From positions 1 through 64,000 of the forward strand of contig NZ_FTNW01000007.1 of NCBI RefSeq assembly GCF_900156545.1: a DNA stretch of 64,000 nucleotides, written 5' to 3'. A program made the translations under genes and the position numbers. This document shows, piece after piece, positions 30,586-39,300 of the stretch (the stretch's first letter is position 1; each line of letters starts with the position of its first letter). A model generated the notes under the pieces. That model saw only the letters and a program-made list of their open reading frames with translations, was not told the origin of the DNA and ran no database searches. This stretch comes from Aquipseudomonas alcaligenes (GTDB lineage Bacteria > Pseudomonadota > Gammaproteobacteria > Pseudomonadales > Pseudomonadaceae).

Positions 30586-31593
30586 ATGCGGGTACTGCTG
30601 ATCAAGACTTCTTCGCTGGGCGATGTGATTCATACCCTGCCAGCGCTCACCGATGCGGCGCGGGCCATTCCCGGCATCCAGTTCGACTGGGTGGTGGAAG
30701 AGGGCTTCGCCGAGATTCCTGCCTGGCACCCGGCCGTGGCGCAGGTGATCCCGGTGGCCATCCGCCGCTGGCGCAAGCACCTGCTGCAGACCTGGAAAAG
30801 CGGCGAGTGGAAACGCTTCAAACAGCGCCTGGGCGAGGTCGACTACGACCTGGTGATCGATGCCCAGGGTCTGTTCAAGAGTGCCGTGCTGACCCGTTAC
30901 AGCAATGCGCCGGTGGCCGGCCTGGACCGCGATTCGGCGCGCGAGCCGCTGGCCTGCCGCTTCTACGACCGCCTGTACGCGGTGCCCAGGGAGCAGCATG
31001 CCCTGGAGCGCACCCGTCAGCTGTTCGCCCAGGCGCTGGGCTACGAGCTGCCGCAGCAGATGATCGGCGACTATGGTCTGGATCGCACGGCCATGGCCGA
31101 TGCGTCCGCCCAGCCCTACCTGCTGTTCCTGCATGGCACCACATGGGCCAGCAAGCACTGGCCTGAGGCCGACTGGCGCGCGCTGGCCGAGCGCATGGCT
31201 GGACAAGGTTGGGCCATCCGCCTGCCCTGGGGCAACGAGACCGAGCGTGAGCGCGCCCAGCGCATCGTCGCCGGCATCGACAACGCCGCCGTGTTGCCCA
31301 AACTCAACCTGGCCGGCGTGGCCAAGGTGATCGCCGGCGCTACTGCCTGCGTGGCCGTGGACACCGGCCTCGGCCACCTGGCGGCGGCGCTCGATGTGCC
31401 GACCATCTCCCTGTACGGCCCGACCCTGCCAGGCAAGGTCGGCGCCTATGGGCGCGGCCAGGTGCACCTGTGCGCCACCGGGCCGGGCGCCGGCCAGGGC
31501 GATCGCCACAAGCCCTGCTTCGACGGCCTCGACGCCCAGCGCGTCGGCGATGCGCTGAACGCCATGCTGCTGGCGCAGCAGGAGGCGGTGTGA
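30586..31593 (+). CDS. waaC: ADP-heptose--LPS heptosyltransferase I
   Basis: 335-residue GT9 enzyme that adds the first heptose to Kdo2-lipid A. The N terminus MRVLLIKTSSLGDVIHTLPAL is diagnostic of WaaC. FDWVVEEGFAEIPAWHPAV, LVIDAQGLFKSA, LFLHGTTWASKHWPEADW and AVDTGLGHLAAALDVPTISLYG complete the donor and acceptor sites. The frame is open upstream through the structured element, but ATG 30586 gives the conserved start. No clear ribosome site precedes it because the right arm of element C ends 4 nt before the ATG. GTG 30571 is an in-frame alternative inside that arm. It overlaps waaG by 1 nt. Confidence 0.94.
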   Translation: MRVLLIKTSSLGDVIHTLPALTDAARAIPGIQFDWVVEEGFAEIPAWHPAVAQVIPVAIRRWRKHLLQTWKSGEWKRFKQRLGEVDYDLVIDAQGLFKSAVLTRYSNAPVAGLDRDSAREPLACRFYDRLYAVPREQHALERTRQLFAQALGYELPQQMIGDYGLDRTAMADASAQPYLLFLHGTTWASKHWPEADWRALAERMAGQGWAIRLPWGNETERERAQRIVAGIDNAAVLPKLNLAGVAKVIAGATACVAVDTGLGHLAAALDVPTISLYGPTLPGKVGAYGRGQVHLCATGPGAGQGDRHKPCFDGLDAQRVGDALNAMLLAQQEAV

Positions 31594-32714
31594 TGCAACT
31601 GGCCTTCGTGCTCTACAAGTACTTCCCCTTTGGCGGCCTGCAACGCGACTTCATGCGTATCGCCCTGGAGTGCCAGGCGCGGGGGCATGCCATCCGCGTC
31701 TACACACCGATCTGGGAGGGCGAGGTGCCCGTCGGTTTCGACGTGCGGGTGGCGCCGATCAAGGCGTTCTTCAACCATCACCGCAACGAAAAGTTCAGTG
31801 CCTGGCTGGCTGCCGACCTGGCGCGCGACCCGGTGGACCGGGTGGTGGGCTTCAACAAGATGCCGGGTCTCGACGTCTACTACGCCGCCGACGGCTGCTA
31901 CGAGGACAAGGCGCAGACCCTGCGCGCGCCGATCTACAAGCGCTGGGGCCGCTACAAGCATTTCGCCGACTACGAGCGGGCGGTGTTCGCCCCGGAGTCG
32001 AAGACCGAGATCCTGATGATCTCCGAAGTGCAGCAGCCGCTGTTCATCAAGCACTACCAGACCCCGGAGGCGCGCTTCCATCTGCTGCCGCCGGGTATTG
32101 CCGCCGATCGCCGTGCGCCGGCCAATGCCGGCGAGATCCGCGCCGAGTTCCGCCGCGAGTTTCAGCTGGCCGACGACGACCTGCTGCTGGTGCAGATCGG
32201 CTCCGGCTTCAAGACCAAGGGCCTGGACCGCAGCCTCAAGGCCCTGGCCGCGCTGCCGCGCGAGCTGAAAAAGCGTACCCGCCTGATCGCCATCGGCCAG
32301 GATGACCCCAAGCCCTTCCTGCTGCAGGTCAAGGCGCTGGGGTTGAGCGATCAGGTGCAGATTCTCAAGGGGCGCAGCGACATCCCGCGCTTCCTGCTCG
32401 GCGCCGACCTGCTGGTTCATCCGGCCTACAACGAGAATACCGGTACCGTGCTACTGGAGGCCCTGGTCTCCGGCCTGCCGGTGCTGGTCAGCGCCGTCTG
32501 CGGCTATGCCCACTACATCGCCGAGGCCGAAGCCGGGCGCGTGGTGCCGGCGCCGTTCGAGCAGGAAATGTTCAACCGCATGCTCGCCGAGATGCTCGCC
32601 GATGACGCGGCGCGCGCCGAGTGGGGTGCCAATGGCCTGGCCTTCGCCGACACGGCGGACCTCTATTCCATGCCGCAGCGCGCGGCCGACGTGATCCTGG
32701 CGGAGCGCGCATGA
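31593..32714 (+). CDS. waaG: LPS core glucosyltransferase WaaG
   Basis: 373-residue GT4-fold enzyme that adds the first outer-core sugar to heptose II (glucose in enterics; a GalN-type residue at this point in P. aeruginosa). Signatures are MQLAFVLYKYFPFGGLQRDF at the N terminus, the donor-phosphate segment GSGFKTKGLDRSLKALAAL (near residue 205), and the EX7E motif ENTGTVLLE near residues 281-289 followed by ALVSGLPVLVSAVCGYAHYI. Its ATG overlaps the waaC stop by 1 nt (TGATG), and its stop overlaps waaP by 4 nt, so translation is probably coupled through the operon. Confidence 0.94.
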   Translation: MQLAFVLYKYFPFGGLQRDFMRIALECQARGHAIRVYTPIWEGEVPVGFDVRVAPIKAFFNHHRNEKFSAWLAADLARDPVDRVVGFNKMPGLDVYYAADGCYEDKAQTLRAPIYKRWGRYKHFADYERAVFAPESKTEILMISEVQQPLFIKHYQTPEARFHLLPPGIAADRRAPANAGEIRAEFRREFQLADDDLLLVQIGSGFKTKGLDRSLKALAALPRELKKRTRLIAIGQDDPKPFLLQVKALGLSDQVQILKGRSDIPRFLLGADLLVHPAYNENTGTVLLEALVSGLPVLVSAVCGYAHYIAEAEAGRVVPAPFEQEMFNRMLAEMLADDAARAEWGANGLAFADTADLYSMPQRAADVILAERA

Positions 32715-33517
32715 AACTGATGCTTGCCGAGCCGTTCCAGAGCCTGTGGGCTGGACAGGATGCCTTCGTCGCCGTGGAGGCCCTGCAGGGCCAGGTCTAT
32801 CGCGAGCTGGAGGGGCGCCGCACGCTACGCACCGAAGTCGACGGGCGCGGCTACTTCGTCAAGATCCACCGCGGCATCGGCTGGGGCGAGATCGTCAAGA
32901 ACCTGCTCAGCGCCAAGCTGCCGGTGCTCGGCGCCGGCCAGGAATGGCGGGCGATCCAGCGCCTGACCGAGGCTGGCGTGCCGACCATGACCGCCGTGGC
33001 CTATGGCGAGCGCGGCGGCAATCCGGCCGCGCAGCATTCCTTCATCATCACCGAGGAGCTGGCGCCGACCACCGACCTGGAGCAGCTGACCCTGAACTGG
33101 GCCCAGCAGCCACCCGAAGCGCGCCTCAAGCGCGCGCTGATCGCCGAAGTGGCGAAGATGGTCGGCGGTATGCACCGGGCCGGGGTCAATCACCGCGACT
33201 GCTATATCTGCCACTTCCTGCTGCACACCGACAAAGCGGTCACGGCGGACGATTTCCGCCTCTCGGTGATCGACCTGCACCGTGCCCAGGTACGCAGCGC
33301 CGTGCCCCTGCGCTGGCGCAACAAGGACCTGGCCGCACTGTATTTCTCCGCCCTGGACATCGGCCTGACGCGCCGCGACAAGCTGCGCTTCCTGCGTACC
33401 TACTTCCAGCGCCCGCTGCGCGACATTCTGCGCGACGAGGCGCGGCTGCTGGCCTGGCTGGAACGCAAGGCGGAAAAACTCTACCAACGCAAGCAGCGCT
33501 ATGGGGATGCGCTGTGA
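32711..33517 (+). CDS. waaP: LPS core heptose I kinase WaaP (RfaP)
   Basis: 268 residues with a protein-kinase-like fold. It phosphorylates heptose I of the inner core and is essential for outer-membrane integrity in P. aeruginosa. Visible kinase residues: the ATP lysine K51 in YFVKIHRG, the glutamate in QEWRAIQRL, the catalytic D163 in NHRDCYICHFLL, and the metal-binding D188 in VIDLHRAQ. D163 is the residue I recall as invariant in this enzyme. The start ATG overlaps the waaG stop (ATGA). The next gene overlaps or nearly overlaps the waaP stop. Confidence 0.95.
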   Translation: MKLMLAEPFQSLWAGQDAFVAVEALQGQVYRELEGRRTLRTEVDGRGYFVKIHRGIGWGEIVKNLLSAKLPVLGAGQEWRAIQRLTEAGVPTMTAVAYGERGGNPAAQHSFIITEELAPTTDLEQLTLNWAQQPPEARLKRALIAEVAKMVGGMHRAGVNHRDCYICHFLLHTDKAVTADDFRLSVIDLHRAQVRSAVPLRWRNKDLAALYFSALDIGLTRRDKLRFLRTYFQRPLRDILRDEARLLAWLERKAEKLYQRKQRYGDAL

Positions 33518-33531
33518 ATCAGGATGCTGCT

Positions 33532-34497
33532 ATGACGCAAATGGATTGGCACGACAAGCGTGTGGCCATCGTGCCGTGCGCGGCTCTGGGGGATGTCACG
33601 CTCTACCTTTACCTGGCCTGGCTGTTCCACCGCGCGGGTGCGCGGGTGCGTTTCGTGTCCGGCACCTTGTATCCGGCACGCGACTACTTCGACTGGCTGC
33701 AGGTGGAGTCCGCTGAGGGTGTCGATCTGCTGGCGCTGGCGGCCGAGAACGACCTGGTCATCTGCTACGTCAATGCGCTTCCGCAGGATGCGTCGCGCCT
33801 GCCGGAGATTCTCGCCCAGGCCAATATCGCTATCGTGACGGCGAAGAAACTGTCGCCGCGCCTGGGGATTGACGGGCGCGAGGTGCGGGTCGGCGAGCAT
33901 GTGTTCGCCGGCGCTAGCCGCGCCCTGTGCCTGCGTTCGCGGGCGGGCTTGAGCATGGTGCAATGGATCGACGAGTATGCCGCCAGTGTCTTCGGCCTGC
34001 GTGGCGAGGGCACTGTGCCCCTTCGGTGCTCGACCTCCTGCGCCGACGCTCATCGGCGCGTGGCGATCTTTCCGACCACGCCGCATGACAAGAAGAACTA
34101 CTCGCAGGCCGGCTTTCTCTGGCTGGCTCGGCGTCTGCGCGCGCGGGGCTGGCTCGTCGAGTTTGTCGGCATGCCCAGAGAGCGCGAGGCGCTGGGGCAC
34201 GCGTACAGTGGTTTCCCGGTGCACGCCTTCGCCGATGTCCGCGGCCTGATGGACTTTCTCGCGACCTGCGCGGTGGTCATCAGCAATGACTCGGGAGGTG
34301 GCCATCTCGGCTCGCTGATGGGATTGCGCAGCTTCACCATTACCCGCAAGCACGCCAACTTCGTCTGGCGTCCGGGGTTCAACGCTCACAACGAGGTGCT
34401 GGCGCCGCTGGCCAGCTTCAAGCTGTTGGGGCGCTATGTCTGGTCTCCGTTCATCCCGGTCTGGCGGATTCCCCGGCGCCTGGGGCGGGCGCGCTGA
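33532..34497 (+). CDS. GT9-like (heptosyltransferase-like) protein of unknown acceptor
   Basis: 321 residues. The fold resembles ADP-heptose transferases: KRVAIVPCAALGDVTLYLYL at the start in the place of the usual GDxxxxxP loop, RVAIFPTTPHDKKNYSQAGF (donor-site start), and VVISNDSGGGHLGSLMGLRSF, the GT9 signature SNDSGxxHL. The ending FNAHNEVLAP replaces the cysteine-rich end of WaaF. I do not remember a gene here in PAO1, where waaP is followed directly by kinase-like genes, so it is probably lineage-specific and may add an extra core sugar. ATG 33532 has AGGA 7 nt upstream. GTG 33514, overlapping the waaP stop, is an alternative that adds six residues. It overlaps the next gene by 1 nt. 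Confidence 0.78.
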   Translation: MTQMDWHDKRVAIVPCAALGDVTLYLYLAWLFHRAGARVRFVSGTLYPARDYFDWLQVESAEGVDLLALAAENDLVICYVNALPQDASRLPEILAQANIAIVTAKKLSPRLGIDGREVRVGEHVFAGASRALCLRSRAGLSMVQWIDEYAASVFGLRGEGTVPLRCSTSCADAHRRVAIFPTTPHDKKNYSQAGFLWLARRLRARGWLVEFVGMPREREALGHAYSGFPVHAFADVRGLMDFLATCAVVISNDSGGGHLGSLMGLRSFTITRKHANFVWRPGFNAHNEVLAPLASFKLLGRYVWSPFIPVWRIPRRLGRAR

Positions 34498-35231
34498 TGG
34501 CCGGCTGGACCTTGAGGCCTGAATACGGCGCGCTGCACCAGGATCTGGGCTCGCTGGCGGCCGTGTTCGCCCTGCAGGGCCGGCAGTTGACCTCCGACCC
34601 GCTGTCCGAGGTGATCCTCATCGAGCGCGACGGCGTGCGCTACTACGTCAAGCGTTACTGGGGTGCCGGCAAGGGCCTGCGCCGCTTCATCGGGCGACCG
34701 CGGGTCAAGGCCGAGTGGCAGAACCTGAAGCACTTCGCGCAGTGGGGCATTCCCACCGCGCCCGTGGTCGCCTACGGTCTGGAGCGCAAGGGGGGCGCGT
34801 TCGTGCGTGGGGCGCTGGTTACCCGCGAGCTGGAGCACACCTGCGACCTGGCCGAGATGGCCAGGCAAGGCGACCCGCGCCTGCGTGATGGCGCCTGGGT
34901 TAACACTGTCAGTCTCCAGCTGGCCAGGGCGACCCGCGCCCTGCATGACCATCATTTCGCCCATAACGACCTGAAGTGGCGCAACCTGCTGGTCAATCAG
35001 GACGGTGCGCTGTTCCTGATCGATTGCCCGACCGGCAGTTTCTGGTGGGGGCCGTTCCTGCGCTACCGCGTGATCAAGGATCTGGCCTGCCTGGACAAGG
35101 TGGCCAGCAAGGTGCTGACGCGCAGCCAGCGTTTGCGCTTCTACCTGCAGTACCGCGGGCGCGAGCGCCTTTCCAGCGGCGACAAGCGCCGTGTTCGGCA
35201 GATTGTGAAGTTCTTCGAGGGCCGGGAATGA
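34497..35231 (+). CDS. Lipopolysaccharide kinase-family protein (InaA/WaaP-like), first
   Basis: 244 residues with an intact kinase-like catalytic set: K52 in YYVKRYW, H156-N157-D158 and N163 in AHNDLKWRNLL, and D176 in LFLIDCPTG, which takes the DFG place. It belongs to the family of small kinases next to waaP in Pseudomonas (PA5008-like) and probably phosphorylates a core sugar. The start ATG overlaps the preceding stop (TGATG) and the stop overlaps the next ATG (ATGA), so it sits within the operon. The substrate position is unknown. The C-terminal 60 residues are very basic, which would suit contact with the membrane or LPS phosphates. Confidence 0.85.
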   Translation: MAGWTLRPEYGALHQDLGSLAAVFALQGRQLTSDPLSEVILIERDGVRYYVKRYWGAGKGLRRFIGRPRVKAEWQNLKHFAQWGIPTAPVVAYGLERKGGAFVRGALVTRELEHTCDLAEMARQGDPRLRDGAWVNTVSLQLARATRALHDHHFAHNDLKWRNLLVNQDGALFLIDCPTGSFWWGPFLRYRVIKDLACLDKVASKVLTRSQRLRFYLQYRGRERLSSGDKRRVRQIVKFFEGRE

Positions 35232-35971
35232 GCGATTTCATCGCCGCCGAGGATCGCGCCATCCTCGAGCGCCACGGACTGGCCGACTACGACGCGCTCT
35301 GGGCGCTCAAGCTGGAGGCGGTGGACGAGCCCAACACCGAACGCGGTGGCTGGAGCAGCGTGTATCGCCTGGATCTGGGCGAGGCGGCCTATTACCTCAA
35401 GCGCCAGAGCAACCACCTGACCCACAGCCTGCTAAGCCCGCTGGGTGAGCCGACCTTCGCCCGCGAGTTCCGCAATATTCGCCGCTATGCCGAGCTGGGC
35501 ATTCCCGCCCTGCAGGCGGCTTTCTACGCCGAGCGCCGGCTGCCCGGCGAGCGCCGCGCCGTCCTGCTGACCCGTGCGCTGGACGGCTGGCAGGACCTGG
35601 AGCACTGGCTGCAGGGGTGGGCACAGCTGGACGGCGCTCGCCGCAGCGCCATCCTGCGCGCCTGTGGTGAGCTGGCGCGGCGCCTACACGCGGCCGGACA
35701 GGTGCACGGTTGCTTTTATCCCAAGCACATCTTCCTGAAAGAGGATGGCGAGGGCTTCGCAGCGCAGCTGATCGACCTGGAGAAGACACGTCCGCTGCTG
35801 CTCGGCGAGCGTGACCGGATCAAGGATCTTGAGCCGCTGCTGCGCCGTGCCAGCGTTTGGAGCGAGGGCGAAGTGCGCCAGTTGCTGGTCGCCTACCTGG
35901 GTGATGCGGGCGCTGTCGAACGTTGGAGTCAGCGCCTTGGCGCGCGCCGCCGGCACAAGGAGTCACGTTGA
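35228..35971 (+). CDS. Lipopolysaccharide kinase-family protein (InaA-like), second
   Basis: 247 residues. K58 in YYLKRQS and the acidic D183 in QLIDLEKTR align with kinase lysine and DFG aspartate. The catalytic loop reads HGCFYPKHIFL (residues 160-170): compared with HRDCYICHF of WaaP, the catalytic Asp is Cys162. I believe such H-G-x-x-Y-P-K-H loops are a family feature of InaA-like proteins, so activity may use another base or be lost. PA5007-like by position. It overlaps its neighbours by 4 nt upstream (ATGA) and 1 nt downstream (TGATG). Confidence 0.83.
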   Translation: MSDFIAAEDRAILERHGLADYDALWALKLEAVDEPNTERGGWSSVYRLDLGEAAYYLKRQSNHLTHSLLSPLGEPTFAREFRNIRRYAELGIPALQAAFYAERRLPGERRAVLLTRALDGWQDLEHWLQGWAQLDGARRSAILRACGELARRLHAAGQVHGCFYPKHIFLKEDGEGFAAQLIDLEKTRPLLLGERDRIKDLEPLLRRASVWSEGEVRQLLVAYLGDAGAVERWSQRLGARRRHKESR

Positions 35972-37392
35972 TGCAGCTGGCCGATCTGCAGCTTGCCGGG
36001 CGCGCGCCCGTTCTGCCGTTGCAGCTGCAGCTGAGCGGCGAGCCGCTGGTGCTGGAGCGTCTGCTGCGCGTATTGCCGGGGCAGCGCTATGTCGGTCTGG
36101 CGCGCTGGCGTGGCCGTGCGGTGCTGGCCAAGCTGCTGGTTGGCGGCAAGGCCGAGCGGCATTTCCAGCGTGAGCTGTGCGGTGCGCGCCTGCTGGCCGA
36201 GCAGGGGGTGTGCACGCCCGAGCTGCTGGCCGAGGGCTTCGTGGCCGGACAGGGCGGTTGGCTGCTGTTCGACTACCTGGACGGTGCCGAGAGCCTGTGG
36301 GATGCCTGGCGCGCCGTCGAGCGCGAGGACCTGCTGTCCGACGCGCAGCAGGCCGTGCTGGGCGAGGCGCTGAATGCCATCGGCCAGCTGCATGCCAGGG
36401 GCCTGTGGCAGGCCGATCTGCACCTGGACAACCTGCTGCGGCACGCCGGCCGCCTGTTCGTCATCGATGGCGGCGGCGTGCAGGTCGAGACGGCCGGCCA
36501 GCCGCTGTCGCGCCAGCGCGTGCTGGAGAACCTCGGGGTGTTTTTCGCCCAGCTGCCGGCCGAGCTGGAACCCTTCACCGAGGAGCTGCTGGTGCACTAC
36601 CTGCTGGCCAACGGCGAGCATGCCCTGCCGCTGGAGGCGCTGCTCAAGGAAGTAGCGAAGGTGCGGCGCTGGCGCCTGCGCGACTACCTGAAGAAGGTCG
36701 GCCGCGATTGCAGCCTGTTCGCGGCCAGCATCGGCGCCTTCGGCCTGCGCGTGGTGCGTCGCGAGCAGGACGCCGAGCTGGCGCCGCTGCTGGGCCAGAT
36801 CGACGCGCGCATCGACGCCGGGCATATCTACAAGACCGGCGGCGCGGCCACCGTTGCCCGGGTCGAACTGAATGGCCGGCCGCTGGTGGTCAAGCGCTAC
36901 AACATCAAAAGCTGGCTGCACTGGCTCAAGCGCTTCTGGCGCCCCAGCCGGGCCTGGCACAGCTGGGTCGAGGGCAACCGCCTGGAGCTGCTGGGCATCG
37001 CCACGCCGCGTCCGTTGGCGGTGCTTGAACGGCGCTGGTGCTGGCTGCGCGGCCGTGCCTACCTGGTGACCGAGTATTGCGGGGGTGAGGACCTGATCGC
37101 GCGCTTCACGCCGCATGTCGATGGCTGCCCGCCGGAAGCCGAGCTGGCGGCGCTGGACCGGCTGTTCGCCGCGCTGATCCGCGAGCGCATCAGCCACGGT
37201 GATTTCAAGGGCCACAACCTGTTCTGGGACGATGGCCGCTGGAGCCTGATCGACCTCGACGCCATGCGTCAGCACGCCGGGCAAAGTGGCTTCGCCCGTG
37301 CCTATGCCCGCGACCGCGCGCGCTTCCTGCGCAACTGGCCGGCGGACTCCGCCCTGCACCGCCTGCTGGATGAGCGCCTGCCGCGTCTGTGA
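35971..37392 (+). CDS. Tandem LPS kinase-like protein (two kinase folds)
   Basis: 473 residues made of two kinase-like halves. Half one (about 1-235) has K54 in AVLAKLL, D149 and N154 in QADLHLDNLL, and D166 in LFVIDGGGV. Half two (about 245-473) has K308 in LVVKRYNIKSW, D411 and N416 in SHGDFKGHNLF, and D428 in SLIDLDAM. Both catalytic sets look complete, so this is a double kinase rather than a kinase with a dead partner. It corresponds by position and length to PA5006. It is last in the overlapped run that starts at waaC; a promoter-like TATAAT follows before the carbamoyltransferase gene. Confidence 0.85.
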   Translation: MQLADLQLAGRAPVLPLQLQLSGEPLVLERLLRVLPGQRYVGLARWRGRAVLAKLLVGGKAERHFQRELCGARLLAEQGVCTPELLAEGFVAGQGGWLLFDYLDGAESLWDAWRAVEREDLLSDAQQAVLGEALNAIGQLHARGLWQADLHLDNLLRHAGRLFVIDGGGVQVETAGQPLSRQRVLENLGVFFAQLPAELEPFTEELLVHYLLANGEHALPLEALLKEVAKVRRWRLRDYLKKVGRDCSLFAASIGAFGLRVVRREQDAELAPLLGQIDARIDAGHIYKTGGAATVARVELNGRPLVVKRYNIKSWLHWLKRFWRPSRAWHSWVEGNRLELLGIATPRPLAVLERRWCWLRGRAYLVTEYCGGEDLIARFTPHVDGCPPEAELAALDRLFAALIRERISHGDFKGHNLFWDDGRWSLIDLDAMRQHAGQSGFARAYARDRARFLRNWPADSALHRLLDERLPRL

Positions 37393-37442
37393 CGCGACCG
37401 CGCGGTCGGCACCCGGCGATACCCGCGGCCGGAGTCTGTCGC

Positions 37443-37448
37443 TATAAT
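37443..37448 (+). promoter_or_regulatory. Likely sigma-70 -10 box upstream of the carbamoyltransferase gene
   Basis: A perfect TATAAT in the 142-nt gap after the kinase operon, 87 nt upstream of the GTG start. No good -35 hexamer is seen at the usual distance. It suggests that a new transcription unit begins here. Confidence 0.45.
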
Positions 37449-37462
37449 CCCCGCCTTTGTTC

Positions 37463-37482
37463 GGGCGAAAGCTGTTTCGCCC
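37463..37482 (+). other. Leader hairpin in the carbamoyltransferase 5' region
   Basis: GGGCGAAA-GCTG-TTTCGCCC forms a perfect 8-bp stem in the predicted leader, 52 nt before the start codon. No T-run follows, so it is not an obvious terminator; it may stabilise the leader. Confidence 0.45.
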
Positions 37483-37534
37483 TTCCACCTGTCCCGGCGG
37501 CGTTGTCCGCCCGTAGCTGCAAAGAGGCTTTCCC

Positions 37535-39289
37535 GTGGCATTGACCATTCTCGGCCTGTCCGGCGCGCTCAGCCATGACCCGTCCGCCGCCCTGTACATC
37601 GACGGCAAACTGATCGCGGCGGTCGAGGAAGAGCGCTTCGTGCGCGACAAGCATGCGAAGAACCGCATGCCCTACGAGTCCGCCAAGTTCTGCCTGGAAC
37701 AGGCCGGGATCAAGCCCTCCGACGTCGACGTGGTGGCCATTCCGTTCGCGCCGATCAGCATCATCGAGAAGGCCCGCTGGCAGTACGCCAAGCGTTACTG
37801 GTACGCACCGGACCGCGCCCTCGACGCCATCCTGATGGGCAATCGCCGCTACAAGCGCTACCACAAGAAGATCCAGTGGTGCCTGGAACAGCTCGGCTTC
37901 GACCTGAAGAAGGTCAAGATCGAGCCGGTCGAGCACCACCTGGCCCACGCTTCCAGCGCCTACCACTGCTCGGGCTTCAAGGAAAAAACCGCGATCCTCG
38001 GCATCGACGGCAAGGGCGAGTACGCCACCACCTTCTTCGGCTGGGGCGAGAACGGCAAGATCCACAAGATCAAGGAATTCTACGATCCGGATTCGCTCGG
38101 CGGCCTGTACGGCGCGATCACCGAGTTCCTCGGCTTCGAGATGCTCGACGGCGAGTTCAAGGTCATGGGCATGGCGCCCTACGGCGACGCGGCCAAGTAC
38201 GATTTCTCGCGCCTGGCCAAGTTCGAGAATGGCGAGCTGATCATCAACACCGAGTACGCCAACGTCATCGGTTTCCGTCGCTACAAGGAAAACGGCAAGG
38301 GCTACTACTTCTCGCCCAAGCTGATCGAGTGGCTGGGGCCGAAACGCCAGGGCGACATCGCCGACGACCCGTACATCCACTATGCCGCCAGCATGCAGGC
38401 GCTGTTCGAGAAGCTGGCGCTGGAGATGATGGAGTACTACCTCGGCGACATCCTCAAGGAAACCGGCAAGATTGCCTTTGCCGGCGGCTGCGCGCTTAAC
38501 GTCAAGCTGAACCAGAAGATCATCGCCCGCGACGACGTCAAGGAACTGTTCGTACAGCCGGCCTCCGGCGATGCCGGCACCGCCGTCGGTGCCGCCGCCT
38601 ACGTCTCGCACCAGCGCGGCGTGCCGGTGGAGAAGATGGAGCACGTCTACCTCGGTCCGTCCTACTCCAACGAGGACGTGATCGCCGCCTGCGCTCGCCA
38701 CCCGAGCAAGCCGGTGTTCAAGCGCATCGACAATACCCCCGAGCGCATCGCCAAGATCATGGTCGACGGCAACCCGGTGGCCTGGTTCCAGGGTCGCATG
38801 GAGTTCGGCCCGCGTGCCCTTGGCGGTCGTTCGATCATCGGCTGCCCGAGCGTGCCGGGCGTGGCCGACCGCATCAACGAACAGATCAAGTTCCGCGAGC
38901 GCTGGAGACCCTTCTGCCCGTCGATGCTCGACACCGTGGCGCCGAAGATGCTCAAGGTCGACCATCCGAGCCCGTTCATGACCTTCACCTTCGAAGTCAA
39001 CGAGGAGTGGAAGGAGCGCGTCGGCGAAGTGGTGCACGAGGACGGCACCTCGCGCGCCCAGGTGCTGGAACGCCAGTACAACCCGCGCTGGTACGACCTG
39101 ATGCTGGAGCTGGAAAAGCTGACTGGCAACGGCGTGTCGCTGAACACCTCGCTCAACCGCCGCGGCGAGCCGATGATCTGCTCGCCGACCGACGCGCTGA
39201 ACATGTTCTACGGCTCCGACCTGCAGTACCTGATCATGGAAGACATCCTCGTGGTCAAGGACGGCAAGGACTGGTATGACAACATCTGA
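37535..39289 (+). CDS. wapO: LPS core carbamoyltransferase (NodU/CmcH family)
   Basis: 584 residues. It transfers a carbamoyl group from carbamoyl phosphate to heptose II of the core oligosaccharide, a Pseudomonas hallmark; the symbol wapO is from memory. Family signatures: MALTILGLSGALSHDPSAAL and AAVEEERFVRDK at the N terminus, EHHLAHASSAYHCSGF with the metal-binding histidines (residues about 131-146), FKVMGMAPYGD, FAGGCALNVKLNQKI, SGDAGTAVGAAAY, and the C-terminal WFQGRMEFGPRALGGRSIIG and PFCPSML. The GTG start at 37535 has AAAGAGG 7 nt upstream. The gene is as rich in GC as the backbone and strongly conserved. It is followed immediately by structured element B and the glycosyltransferase. 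Confidence 0.92.
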   Translation: MALTILGLSGALSHDPSAALYIDGKLIAAVEEERFVRDKHAKNRMPYESAKFCLEQAGIKPSDVDVVAIPFAPISIIEKARWQYAKRYWYAPDRALDAILMGNRRYKRYHKKIQWCLEQLGFDLKKVKIEPVEHHLAHASSAYHCSGFKEKTAILGIDGKGEYATTFFGWGENGKIHKIKEFYDPDSLGGLYGAITEFLGFEMLDGEFKVMGMAPYGDAAKYDFSRLAKFENGELIINTEYANVIGFRRYKENGKGYYFSPKLIEWLGPKRQGDIADDPYIHYAASMQALFEKLALEMMEYYLGDILKETGKIAFAGGCALNVKLNQKIIARDDVKELFVQPASGDAGTAVGAAAYVSHQRGVPVEKMEHVYLGPSYSNEDVIAACARHPSKPVFKRIDNTPERIAKIMVDGNPVAWFQGRMEFGPRALGGRSIIGCPSVPGVADRINEQIKFRERWRPFCPSMLDTVAPKMLKVDHPSPFMTFTFEVNEEWKERVGEVVHEDGTSRAQVLERQYNPRWYDLMLELEKLTGNGVSLNTSLNRRGEPMICSPTDALNMFYGSDLQYLIMEDILVVKDGKDWYDNI

Positions 39290-39300
39290 GGCGGCTGGCC

